A stretch of 64,000 nucleotides of DNA from Polaromonas sp. (GTDB lineage Bacteria > Pseudomonadota > Gammaproteobacteria > Burkholderiales > Burkholderiaceae_C): assembly GCF_030689685.1 (NCBI RefSeq), contig NZ_JAUYEY010000067.1, positions 1 through 64,000 on the forward strand, read 5' to 3'. This document shows, piece after piece, positions 1 to 6,788 of this stretch. The notes beneath the pieces were generated by a model. It was not told the DNA's origin and searched no databases. It worked only from the letters and a program-made list of their open reading frames with translations. Numbering within the stretch: position 1 is the stretch's first letter; every line of letters begins with the position of its first letter. A program made the translations under genes and the position numbers.

Positions 1-79
1 CATCCATCGTTGTGGCTTGCGAGATCGCTATTTGCGCAATTTCGATCGTCTCATCATCCCCGGTAACTGGACGTGCCAT
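1..79 (-). CDS. Partial unknown protein, N-terminus only
   Basis: An ATG on the minus strand opens a frame that stays open for 26 codons to the window edge (begins MARPVTGDDETIEIAQIA). A GGAG lies six bases before the ATG, so the start is well supported. The rest of the gene is outside the window. The short N-terminus has the look of small DNA-binding or transposase-associated proteins, but that is only an impression and no family is assigned. It is too short for the ORF track. Neighbouring sequence is AT-richer than the core genome, in keeping with accessory DNA. Confidence 0.5.
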   Translation of the reverse strand, partial: MARPVTGDDETIEIAQIAISQATTMD

Positions 80-86
80 GACTTTC

Positions 87-104
87 TCCATCAAGTATGA
101 TGGA
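87..104. promoter_or_regulatory. Perfect inverted repeat over the ribosome-binding site of the left-edge gene
   Basis: TCCATCA-AGTA-TGATGGA is a perfect 7-bp inverted repeat with a 4-base spacer. On the minus strand its second arm overlaps the GGAG ribosome-binding site of the left-edge gene. It could be an operator or an mRNA hairpin hiding the site; the sequence alone does not decide. Between here and base 304 I see no gene, only AT-rich sequence and out-of-frame shadows. Confidence 0.4.
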
Positions 105-304
105 GGATATTATTGCACTAATGTTGTGGAAATGGAATAAGGTTAAAAACTCTGGCATCTGCAAGTTGATTGATAGCCCAGGATGCACCTCAAAGAGAGT
201 CTGCGTGAGCTGCTTGATCGGTTGACTCGTAATCAACGAGACGCCAGCCAGCACCATGGCATGGTCATCTGGATCAAGCGCCTCACTGAAATTTGTCCCG
301 GCTC

Positions 305-1543
305 TTACCCCCGCTGCAAATTCTGCACACAGTCCAGCGCCACTGAAACAGCCTCATCGATAGTCACGCGCGCGCCGACTAGCCCGCGACAGGCTCTGAT
401 CAGTGCTTGCGCGTAGTTCATCAGCAGGTTTAGTCGAACGCAGCTTTTAGAGTGCCCAGGGAGAATGCACCATTGCAGCAACCGAGGTGCTGACTCAACT
501 CGCTGAAAGTCAATCGCCTGGATTTGATTCAACAATCGACTGAATTCCAAAAAATCTTCGCTGCGATGAAAGGGGAAAAGTGTTGTCAACCGCATAGCGA
601 ATAGCCAGTCACGGCCAGCCATAGGAAGATTACTCAGACTGAAGATTGGCACATGCGGCAATGCAGGGCATGGAATAGGCCGTAAAACTGTACGCCGATG
701 GGTTGACTTGGTGATGCCGAGATTCGCAAACGTATCTGGCACGCTGTGCCCGTTGAAAAGTGCGTCTTGTACCCGCTGCGCGTCAATTTCGGGTTGGCCG
801 CTGGCAATCAAGTGAAGAACGCCGATTGATTCAGTTCTCAAGGCTTGCAATGCGTACACAACTGCGGTCGGTCCGTGTTGCTTGGCTCGGCTGACTATTC
901 GATTTACCAATGCCATGCTCAGGCTAGGGCGGTGTAGCAGGATGGAATCAAGGGCAGACTCAAGCCCGCCGATAACCCAATGCACAGCCGAGCAGAGTTG
1001 CTCGCGGAGTATTGCCAAAGCCTTGACTTCAATCCTTTTAAGAGCCTCATCATCAACGAATATCTCTTTCCCAAATTCATGGAAGCGCAGTAGCTTAGAT
1101 ATTGAATGGACGCAACGAGGAACGGTTTTGCCACTGGTTGACAACGCATCCCAGAGTTCCGGCTTGATCCAGTTTTTCAGGCAATCATCTGAACCAAGGC
1201 GCAAACTCATGCTGTTAAGCGCTATCGGCGCATGTCGCGCCACCACCAACTTGTTTTCTACTTTTTCCCAAAGTATTTTGGGCTCTTCAAGTGGTGGTTG
1301 GTCGATCCAAATCGCAGCTGCAAAAACTCCGTCCTCTGTGGTGGCTAAACATTTAATCTTGCCTGGTTTGTAGCTGCTACCCAGTGGCAACGGGCCAATC
1401 ATCGCTCGCGAAATTCCGGGTGTTGGGCGATCAACCACCTCAAATGCGTACTCAGCACCCCATGACTCAAGCGGAAATAACGAAAGCTGCCTCGGTTGAG
1501 AGCAACAATCCGCATGTAAATTGAATGCTGTTTCACTGTTCAT
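305..1543 (-). CDS. Uncharacterised 412-aa protein in accessory region
   Basis: A 412-codon minus-strand frame, by far the longest here, with lower GC than the core genes to the right. I do not recognise the family. No signal peptide or membrane segment is apparent. The N-terminal 130 residues look like a mixed alpha/beta region; the middle is helix-rich with scattered leucines. A segment near residues 265-290 (FNGHSVPDTFANLGITKS) resembles a helix-turn-helix or the helical repeat seen in PcfJ-like proteins of mobile elements, a weak resemblance only. The ATG has no good Shine-Dalgarno sequence; instead it lies in a 7-bp inverted repeat. Probably horizontally acquired; function unknown. Confidence 0.55.
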   Translation of the reverse strand: MNSETAFNLHADCCSQPRQLSLFPLESWGAEYAFEVVDRPTPGISRAMIGPLPLGSSYKPGKIKCLATTEDGVFAAAIWIDQPPLEEPKILWEKVENKLVVARHAPIALNSMSLRLGSDDCLKNWIKPELWDALSTSGKTVPRCVHSISKLLRFHEFGKEIFVDDEALKRIEVKALAILREQLCSAVHWVIGGLESALDSILLHRPSLSMALVNRIVSRAKQHGPTAVVYALQALRTESIGVLHLIASGQPEIDAQRVQDALFNGHSVPDTFANLGITKSTHRRTVLRPIPCPALPHVPIFSLSNLPMAGRDWLFAMRLTTLFPFHRSEDFLEFSRLLNQIQAIDFQRVESAPRLLQWCILPGHSKSCVRLNLLMNYAQALIRACRGLVGARVTIDEAVSVALDCVQNLQRG

Positions 1544-1554
1544 TTCAGAACAGT
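1535..1554. promoter_or_regulatory. Inverted repeat spanning the start codon of the 412-aa gene
   Basis: ACTGTTC-ATTTCA-GAACAGT is a perfect 7-bp inverted repeat with six bases between arms; the ATG of the minus-strand gene is within it. It resembles a LexA box superficially (CTGT...ACAG) but the spacing is 10 rather than 8 bases. It could be a repressor site or a translation-blocking hairpin. Confidence 0.35.
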
Positions 1555-1594
1555 TTCGTTATTGCTGCGTCAATGCGTGTCGCATACGAATCCT

Positions 1595-1622
1595 AGGCTG
1601 CCGCCAATCGGGCTCGTTCATC
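1595..1622. repeat. 28-bp fragment duplicated from the DnaB-like gene
   Basis: This 28-bp stretch matches bases 3168-3195 with one mismatch. In the downstream copy it encodes DERARLAAA of the DnaB-like protein on the minus strand; here the same codons run into a TAG stop. It therefore looks like a scrap of a second copy of that gene in the 216-bp gap between the 412-aa and 158-aa genes. The rest of the gap shows nothing recognisable. Confidence 0.5.
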
Positions 1623-1759
1623 ACCTATGAAATTACGGCAACGGTTGTGGAGTCTGCGATGCTTGAGTGGTGGCTACAGGGGTTTGGGGATAGCGTGAGC
1701 AATATCGAGCGTAGTTCACCGCAAATACAATAATTCTCACGAAAACTTGCAAAATCAAC

Positions 1760-2236
1760 ATGGAAAAATTTACGCCTCAACAACTACGCCAACGCGCGTT
1801 TATACGCGCAGCACGGGTTTTGCAACACTACTGGGAGGAGCAACAACACGACACCAAGCGCGATGGAAGCCGAGAAGATGCGAGAGTGCATTCCAGGCTG
1901 TTTGATCCCCTTATTTACGAGAAGTATATTTTTGCAGGCACTTCAACTAAAGGTGGCAGCTATAAAGAGCATCTGGTGCCCTGCGCCATGCTGCGCAATC
2001 GAGCCTTTGAAATGTACTGGGATAAAAAGAGCGTCGAAGAAGTTGCTTCAATGCTTGAGAAATTCTTGCGGGTCGCACACATTACAGCAGAAGAGGCAAG
2101 ACGAATTGATTACCACCACAAGTGGAAAACAACTATGCCAGCAGGATGGAGCTTTGAAACAGGTTCAGTGATGGCACGGCTCACAGGGGCAGATATCGAA
2201 CTCATACCCACGGTTCAGTCTGGCGAAGAACATTGA
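1760..2236 (+). CDS. Unknown 158-aa protein with EHLVPC motif
   Basis: Plus-strand frame of 158 codons starting at ATG. I cannot name the family. An N-terminal helical, Arg-rich stretch (about residues 1-45) is followed by an EHLVPC motif near residue 70 and a helical C-terminal half containing HITAEEARRIDYHHKWKTTMP. A His followed by V/L-P-C after a Glu is reminiscent of the first strand of HNH-type nucleases, but the other HNH residues cannot be placed with assurance, so this is a suggestion only. Only 63 bp separate it from the repeat protein downstream, on the same strand, so they may be co-transcribed. Low GC fits acquired DNA. Confidence 0.5.
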   Translation: MEKFTPQQLRQRAFIRAARVLQHYWEEQQHDTKRDGSREDARVHSRLFDPLIYEKYIFAGTSTKGGSYKEHLVPCAMLRNRAFEMYWDKKSVEEVASMLEKFLRVAHITAEEARRIDYHHKWKTTMPAGWSFETGSVMARLTGADIELIPTVQSGEEH

Positions 2237-2299
2237 TGGCCTAGGCAAGACTTTTTACACTCCGCGTTTTTCAACAATTAACCTTTTGCGAGACTGCCC

Positions 2300-2620
2300 A
2301 TGAATACAAAAATTGATTTGCCAAGCAACTGGGTTTGCGATGGCCGCGAGCTGAAACCGAAAAATGGTGCGACGTCATCAAGCACCTGGGTTTTTGATGG
2401 CAAAGAAATTAAACCCAAGTCGGGAGCCACTTCCTCAAATACATGGCTCTGGGACGGGAAAGAGCTCAAACCCAAGAATGGCGCGCTGTCGAGCAATACA
2501 TGGATGGTGGAAGGAAGAAAAATCAAACCAAAAAACGGTGCAATCTCGTCCAATACATATGACATGGATGAGCTGCCCATTCTTGCAGTGGCGGGCAAAC
2601 TGGTTTTGAGGCTCTATTAG
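2300..2620 (+). CDS. Small protein built from four 19-residue repeats
   Basis: 106 residues. After a 10-residue lead come four back-to-back 19-residue units, each close to W-x-x-D/E-G-x-x-[LI]-K-P-K-x-G-A-x-S-S-x-T, followed by a hydrophobic closing strand (AVAGKLVLRL). Such a period, with Trp, Asp-Gly turn and Lys-Pro-Lys, suggests four beta hairpins closing into a small symmetrical fold, similar to what has been called a four-fold beta-flower; that assignment is an inference from pattern. No signal peptide or cysteine pairs. It follows the 158-aa gene by 63 bp and lacks an obvious ribosome-binding site. Function unknown. Confidence 0.55.
   Translation: MNTKIDLPSNWVCDGRELKPKNGATSSSTWVFDGKEIKPKSGATSSNTWLWDGKELKPKNGALSSNTWMVEGRKIKPKNGAISSNTYDMDELPILAVAGKLVLRLY
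2330..2557 (+). repeat. Four tandem 57-bp coding repeats
   Basis: The DNA repeats with a 57-bp period (four units), matching the 19-residue protein units exactly. Units have diverged at the nucleotide level mainly at third positions and in the second to fourth residues of each unit, which suggests protein-level selection on the motif and not a very recent expansion. Confidence 0.75.
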
Positions 2621-2658
2621 TCATCAACCGTGCTATTTGAAAGCTACGTTTTCCCGCC

Positions 2659-3677
2659 TCAAATGCCGGGAAGATTTTTGAAGCGCAGTGGGTCTCTATC
2701 AAATCTAAGTTGAACCTCACCGGCGATACCATCGCTGAGCTTGTTGAAGCCTAGAGTTACCTTGCCTGCGTCACAGCTTTGAGTCGGGTCGCTGCAAGCT
2801 GCTGGATGAAGAATCATGACGACATCAGCAACTTCACCGATGACCTCGGCCAGGGGATGTCCGTTCAAACCTGGCTGACGTGAATCATCCGCATCAACGA
2901 TGCATGGGATTTGCGTGAGAACCATCACGGCGAGTTGAAATTCCTTGGCAACAAGTTTCAGACTGCGGAGCGTGATTCCTGCGAGCAGCGCGGCTTCGCC
3001 GCCGTTGACCATGCTTGGGCGAATCAATTCGAGAGCATCAATGACCAGCAAACCAAGTCTCGTGGGCTTCAGGGCAAGGGCCAGCTTGAGTACTTTCGTT
3101 CTCAAGCTAGTGGGGGTCAAGCCAATTCCGGAGTGGACATGCAAGCCCCCAGTCTGGAGCTCGGCATAGGCTGCTGCCAATCGGGCTCGTTCATCCTCCG
3201 TCCAAGCACCCGCACGCGTGCCGTGAAGGTCAACTCGCCCCAGGGAACCCAACATCCTTCGAGCCAACTCCCTGCCGCTCATTCGCATGGAAAAAACAGC
3301 CGCCGGATGACATTCCCTGAGCGCGACATGTTCTGCAATATTCAGTGCCAGGGTTGAGGCATGCTCCAAGGACTGACTGGCCAGGACAATCAAATCCCCC
3401 GCGCGCATTCCGGATGTCATGTCATCGATGGCCTTGAAGCCGCTTGAGATGCCTGCTAGGCAACCTGGGTTACTTTCCTGGTCTTCATAGCGGTCCATCC
3501 CTTCGTCGACATATGCATGAATCGGCTGGAAATCAGCCCCCTGACACGACCGCTGTGCCTCTTCTTCAAAAAAAAAAGTGCATCCAGGTCAAAACTCCAG
3601 CTCAAGCGAGATGCTTTTGAAGCGTTGGGTAAAGTCATGTCTGGCTCTGATTCCATAGGGGAGTCCCAGTCTGGCAA
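2659..3677 (-). pseudogene. Damaged DnaB-like helicase/ATPase gene
   Basis: The 279-aa frame (3498-2659) follows the RecA-like C-terminal domain of DnaB: linker, GDLIVLAS, LALNIAEHVAL, FSMRMSGRELARRMLGS, VIDALEL (Walker B) and a Gln sensor (VLTQIP). The Walker A loop, normally PSMGKT, reads QSLEHAS, and the arginine usually found in the ADVVMxLHR segment is proline. In-frame codons upstream of ATG 3498 continue the DnaB linker (PIHAYVDEG) back to a run of ten T (coding strand, 3577-3568); the codons before that run (SFDLDALFF) are in another frame that starts near 3677. One extra T or two fewer would join the two. Likely a decayed or pseudo-enzymatic paralogue; slippage at the T-run could still make a full product. 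Confidence 0.7.
3568..3577. other. Ten-nucleotide A/T homopolymer at a frame break
   Basis: Ten consecutive A on the plus strand (T on the coding minus strand) sit exactly where the DnaB-like reading frame changes. Runs of this length are prone to replication and transcription slippage, and also to sequencing error, so the break may be real, programmed or artefactual. Confidence 0.7.
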
Positions 3678-3719
3678 CCTTCACGTCATTTCATGTCGCA
3701 GCGGGCGATTCTTTCTGCC

Positions 3720-3728
3720 TGCTATAAT
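3720..3728 (+). promoter_or_regulatory. Extended -10 promoter of rpsU
   Basis: TGCTATAAT matches the extended -10 element (TGnTATAAT) about 90 bases before the rpsU start. No good -35 hexamer is seen at the usual distance, as is allowed for extended -10 promoters. Confidence 0.55.
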
Positions 3729-3818
3729 CTCAGGCTTTGCTAGCAAACCCGCGTCTGGCCTGATTCTGATCAAATCTCACGGCTGAACAAGATGCATACT
3801 TTTGGACCCCCTTCATCA

Positions 3819-4031
3819 ATGACGACCATTCGTGTAAAAGACAATGAGCCCTTCGACGTGGCTCTGCGCCGTTTCAAGCGCACCATCGAAAAACTCGGCC
3901 TGCTGACCGACCTGCGCGCTAGAGAGTTTTACGAAAAGCCCACCGCCGAGCGCAAGCGCAAGAAAGCTGCCGCCGTCAAGCGCAACTACAAGCGCATCCG
4001 CTCGATGCAGCTGCCTAAAAAGCTGTACTAA
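3819..4031 (+). CDS. rpsU: 30S ribosomal protein S21
   Basis: 70-residue, very basic protein beginning [19 protein letters not shown], with the family's Lys/Arg-rich tail ([16 protein letters not shown]). S21 sits in the small ribosomal subunit near the 3' end of 16S rRNA and helps initiation. The ORF track starts nine codons earlier at 3792; the internal ATG at 3819 gives the standard S21 N-terminus and normal length, so it is preferred, though neither start has a clear Shine-Dalgarno. An extended -10 promoter lies upstream and a strong terminator follows directly, so rpsU is probably a single-gene transcript. In enterobacteria rpsU is linked to dnaG-rpoD; here yqeY follows. Confidence 0.95.
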   Translation: MTTIRVKDNEPFDVALRRFKRTIEKLGLLTDLRAREFYEKPTAERKRKKAAAVKRNYKRIRSMQLPKKLY

Positions 4032-4054
4032 AAGTACACGCCTTACGGCAAACC

Positions 4055-4087
4055 AAAAGCCCGCACGAGGACGCTCTGCGGGCTTTT
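4055..4087 (+). terminator. Rho-independent terminator after rpsU
   Basis: AAAAGCCCGCA pairs perfectly with TGCGGGCTTTT across an 11-base loop, followed by TGTGTTTTT. An 11-bp GC-rich stem with a T-rich tail directly behind the rpsU stop codon. Confidence 0.85.
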
Positions 4088-4135
4088 GTGTTTTTGAATT
4101 CTTTTTGACCGAAACCTCTTTTCCTGGAGACCCCC

Positions 4136-4597
4136 ATGTCCCTCAAAGACCAGATCACCGAAGACATGAAAACCGCCATGCGCGCCAAGGACAGCGAGCG
4201 CCTGGGCACCATCCGCCTGCTGCTGGCGGCGCTCAAACAGAAAGAAATCGATGAGCGCGTGGTGCTTGACGACGCCGCCGTGGTCGCCATCGTCGACAAG
4301 CTGATCAAGCAGCGCAAGGACTCGATTGAAGCCTTCCAGAAGGCCGAGCGCAAAGACCTGGCCGACAAGGAAGCCGCAGAGTTGCTGGTGCTACAGGCCT
4401 ACCTGCCCGCCCGTTTGAGCAGTGAAGAGGTCGCCGCCGAGGTCAAGGCCATCGTCACGGAACTGGGCGTTGAACTTGGGCGTGCTGTGGGCCCCGGCGA
4501 CATGGGCAAGGTCATGGGCGCGGTGAAAGCCAAACTCGCTGGCAAGGCCGACATGGGGCAGGTGTCTGCTGCGGTCAAGGCGGAGCTGGCGGGATAA
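4136..4597 (+). CDS. yqeY: GatB/YqeY-domain protein
   Basis: 153 residues, the usual length. The N-terminal helical part (MSLKDQITEDMKTAMRAKD) and the C-terminal part with GPGDMGKVMGAVKAKLAGK match the YqeY family, which shares a fold with the tail domain of the GatB subunit of the tRNA-dependent amidotransferase and is thought to bind tRNA. The exact role is unsettled. A CTGGAGAC ribosome-binding site precedes the ATG. It commonly lies next to rpsU in proteobacteria, as here, but the terminator between them argues for separate transcription. Cytoplasmic. Confidence 0.9.
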   Translation: MSLKDQITEDMKTAMRAKDSERLGTIRLLLAALKQKEIDERVVLDDAAVVAIVDKLIKQRKDSIEAFQKAERKDLADKEAAELLVLQAYLPARLSSEEVAAEVKAIVTELGVELGRAVGPGDMGKVMGAVKAKLAGKADMGQVSAAVKAELAG

Positions 4598-4606
4598 GCT
4601 TGTCAA

Positions 4607-4640
4607 TTGACTTCATTGCATGCATTGCATACAATGAAGT
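4607..4640 (+). promoter_or_regulatory. Promoter and operator of the toxin-antitoxin operon
   Basis: TTGACT (4607-4612) and TACAAT (4630-4635) are separated by exactly 17 bases. The inverted repeat ACTTCATTG (4610-4618) / CAATGAAGT (4632-4640) covers both hexamers, and TGCATTGCAT-like repeats fill the spacer. A ribbon-helix-helix antitoxin bound here would block RNA polymerase, so self-repression is expected. Confidence 0.7.
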
Positions 4641-4665
4641 CGCTGTAACTTCAAAGGAGAACGAT

Positions 4666-4899
4666 GTGGCCATGCTGACCATTCGCAACCTCGACGAGTC
4701 TGTCAAAACAATGCTTCGCGTTCAAGCCGCGCAACACGGCTGGGCCATGGAAGAAGAGGCCAGGCGCATCCTGACGCAGGCCACGCAAGGCCAACGGCCT
4801 GAGCTCAAACTTGGCAGCCGCATTCATGAGCGCTTCAAAAAGATTGGCGGGCTGGACTTGCCCGCTCGCCAAAAAACAAGATCAGCCCCGACGTTTTAG
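4666..4899 (+). CDS. vapB: VapB/FitA-type ribbon-helix-helix antitoxin
   Basis: 77-residue antitoxin. Residues 1-40 (MLTIRNLDESVKTMLRVQAA...MEEEARRIL) form a ribbon-helix-helix DNA-binding domain of the FitA type; the basic, Pro-containing tail would thread into the toxin's active site. The ORF track starts at 4600, but that start lies inside the promoter. The GTG at 4666 has AAGGAGA six bases upstream and is chosen; the ATG at 4672 is an alternative. The toxin gene follows after 21 bp. Antitoxin plus toxin should repress the promoter through the inverted repeat upstream. Confidence 0.85.
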   Translation: MAMLTIRNLDESVKTMLRVQAAQHGWAMEEEARRILTQATQGQRPELKLGSRIHERFKKIGGLDLPARQKTRSAPTF

Positions 4900-4920
4900 C
4901 CAGAGAAGCGTTAACGCCCT

Positions 4921-5343
4921 ATGTATTTGCTCGATACAAACGTGTTGTCGGAGTTGATGCGCGCCGCGCCCTCACCCGCCTTGCTTGCATGGATGGATGC
5001 GCAAGCTGGCCAGGACTTGTTTATCTGCGCCATCACCCGTGCCGAGATTGAACTCGGCATAACACTCTTGCCCCAAGGCAAGCGCCGCACGGCTCTGGCC
5101 GTTCAGGCCCAGGCCATGTTTGATGAAGATTTTGCAGGCCGGTGCCTGTCATTTGACGAGCGCTGCGCGCCGCTTTATGCGGACCTTGTGGCGTCACGCA
5201 CCCGCCAGGGTTTGCCCATTTCTGTTGAGGACGCGCAGATAGCGGCGATCAGCCTGGCAAATCAGAAGAATCTGGCAACACGAAATACCTCAGATTTTGT
5301 GAAAATCACCGGCTTGTCACTGACCAATCCCTGGCTCACCTGA
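4921..5343 (+). CDS. vapC: VapC/FitB-type PIN-domain toxin
   Basis: 140-residue PIN-domain ribonuclease. The acidic residues expected to bind magnesium are present: Asp5 (YLLDTNVLSEL), Glu42 (RAEIELG), Asp104 (SVEDAQIAA) and Asp125 (TSDF). Such toxins cleave RNA, often initiator tRNA or rRNA loops, when freed from antitoxin; the target here cannot be read from sequence. It is co-directional and closely spaced with the antitoxin, a typical FitAB/VapBC arrangement. All catalytic residues are intact, so the pair is probably functional. Confidence 0.9.
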   Translation: MYLLDTNVLSELMRAAPSPALLAWMDAQAGQDLFICAITRAEIELGITLLPQGKRRTALAVQAQAMFDEDFAGRCLSFDERCAPLYADLVASRTRQGLPISVEDAQIAAISLANQKNLATRNTSDFVKITGLSLTNPWLT

Positions 5344-5371
5344 ACACGCGTATTGCCAGCGTGTTTACCCA

Positions 5372-6763
5372 TCAGCTTCCTGCGACCTTCATCCTGTTGA
5401 TCAGGATAGAGCCCACACTTTTGGCGCCGTAGTTGTAGACATCGGCACCCACCGCCTGGATGCCCATCAGCATGTCCTTGAGGTTGCCGGCAATCGTGAT
5501 CTCTTCCACCGGATAGGCAATCCGGCCCTTCTCGACCCAGAAGCCCGACGCACCGCGCGAATAGTCGCCCGTCACGTAGTTCACGCCCTGCCCCATCAGC
5601 TCGGTCACAAACAGACCTGTGCCGAGCTTTTTGAGCATGGCGTCAAGGTCGTCGCCGGCTTTTGTCTGGCGGCTGCTCATCACCAGGTTGTGCGAGCCGC
5701 CGGCATTGCCGGTGGTACGCATGCCCAGCTTGCGTGCCGAGTAGGTGCTCAGGAAGTAGCCGCGCACGATGCCGGCGTCCACCACCGTGCGGGCGCGGGT
5801 CTTGACGCCTTCTTCATCAAAGGGCGAGCTGCCCTTGCCTTTTTTCACGAACGGATCTTCGGTGATGTCGATGTGCGCCGGAAACGCCGGCTTGCCCAGG
5901 CTGTTCAGCAAAAACGTGCTCTTGCGGTAGAGCGCGCCGCCGCTGATGGCCTGCACAAAGCCGCCCAGCAGGCCGGCGGCCAGCGGCGACTCAAACAACA
6001 CTGGGCACTGGGTGGTCTTGATCTTGCGGCTCTTCAGGCGCGCCAGCGTGCGTTCGGCAGCGTAGCGTCCCACGGCCTGCGCGCTGGCCAGCTCACTGGC
6101 GTCGCGCATGGAGCTGTACCAGGCATCGCGCTGCATCTGGCTGCCCTTGCCGGCAATCGCTGCGGCAGAGATGCTGTGGCGCGAACTGGCATACCCACCG
6201 CGAAAGCCGCGCGTGTGCGCGCTGAAAAAATGGCTTTGCTGGGCCGACACGCCCGCGCCTTCGCTGTTGGTGATCAGCTTGCTGGTATCGAAGACCGCGG
6301 CTTCGCATTCCAGTGCCAGGGTGGCGGCGCCAGCAGAGTCGATGGCCCAGGGGTGGAACAGATCAAGCTCGCGATGCACCCGCGCGATGTCGCGGTCGGC
6401 CGGCAGGCCGGAGGTTTTGTCCTCGGCGGTGAAACGCGCAATGTCGTAGGCCGCCTTGACGGTTTGCTGAATCGCGGCTTTGGAAAAATCGCTGGTGGCC
6501 GCGTTGCCGCGTTTCTGGCCGACGTAAACCGTGATACCCAGCGACTTGTCGCGATTGCGCTCGACGTTTTCAAGCTCGCCCTTGCGCACGCTGACACTCA
6601 GGCCGCAGCCTTCGGAGGCCTCTGCCGCAGCGTCGGTGGCGCCGATTTTTTTGGCGTGGGCCAGTGCGCTGTCAACCAGGCCTTCAAAGAAATCGCGGTG
6701 ATAACTGAAGCCCGACTCGGGGCGGGAAGCGGCGGATGTTGTCTTGGGGGTCTTTGGGGTCAT
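5372..6763 (-). CDS. pmbA: PmbA/TldE metalloprotease-partner protein
   Basis: 463 residues from the ATG at 6763. Matches PmbA (TldE) along its length: N-terminal ADAAAEASEGCGLSVSVRKGELE, C-terminal MGQGVNYVTGDYSRGASGFWVE and NLKDMLMGI. TldD and TldE form a complex that degrades unfolded peptides and matures microcin and CcdA-like substrates; TldE lacks the HExxxH zinc site, as here. The ORF track begins 18 codons upstream at 6817, which would cover the start of divergent darP; MTPKTPKTTS at 6763 is more reasonable. Divergent from darP with 25 bp between starts, so promoters must overlap the coding ends. No tldD in this window. Confidence 0.92.
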   Translation of the reverse strand: MTPKTPKTTSAASRPESGFSYHRDFFEGLVDSALAHAKKIGATDAAAEASEGCGLSVSVRKGELENVERNRDKSLGITVYVGQKRGNAATSDFSKAAIQQTVKAAYDIARFTAEDKTSGLPADRDIARVHRELDLFHPWAIDSAGAATLALECEAAVFDTSKLITNSEGAGVSAQQSHFFSAHTRGFRGGYASSRHSISAAAIAGKGSQMQRDAWYSSMRDASELASAQAVGRYAAERTLARLKSRKIKTTQCPVLFESPLAAGLLGGFVQAISGGALYRKSTFLLNSLGKPAFPAHIDITEDPFVKKGKGSSPFDEEGVKTRARTVVDAGIVRGYFLSTYSARKLGMRTTGNAGGSHNLVMSSRQTKAGDDLDAMLKKLGTGLFVTELMGQGVNYVTGDYSRGASGFWVEKGRIAYPVEEITIAGNLKDMLMGIQAVGADVYNYGAKSVGSILINRMKVAGS

Positions 6764-6788
6764 ATGGGTAGCTATGATACTGACTGCT

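Noticed and set aside
1535-1554. LexA box at the 412-aa gene start
   Set aside because: The CTGT and ACAG halves are 10 bases apart, not the 8 of the known site.
2330-2557. CRISPR-like array
   Set aside because: The 57-bp repeats are contiguous coding units without unique spacers.
4600-4665. N-terminal extension of the antitoxin from ATG 4600
   Set aside because: It overlaps the promoter and operator; GTG 4666 has the ribosome-binding site.
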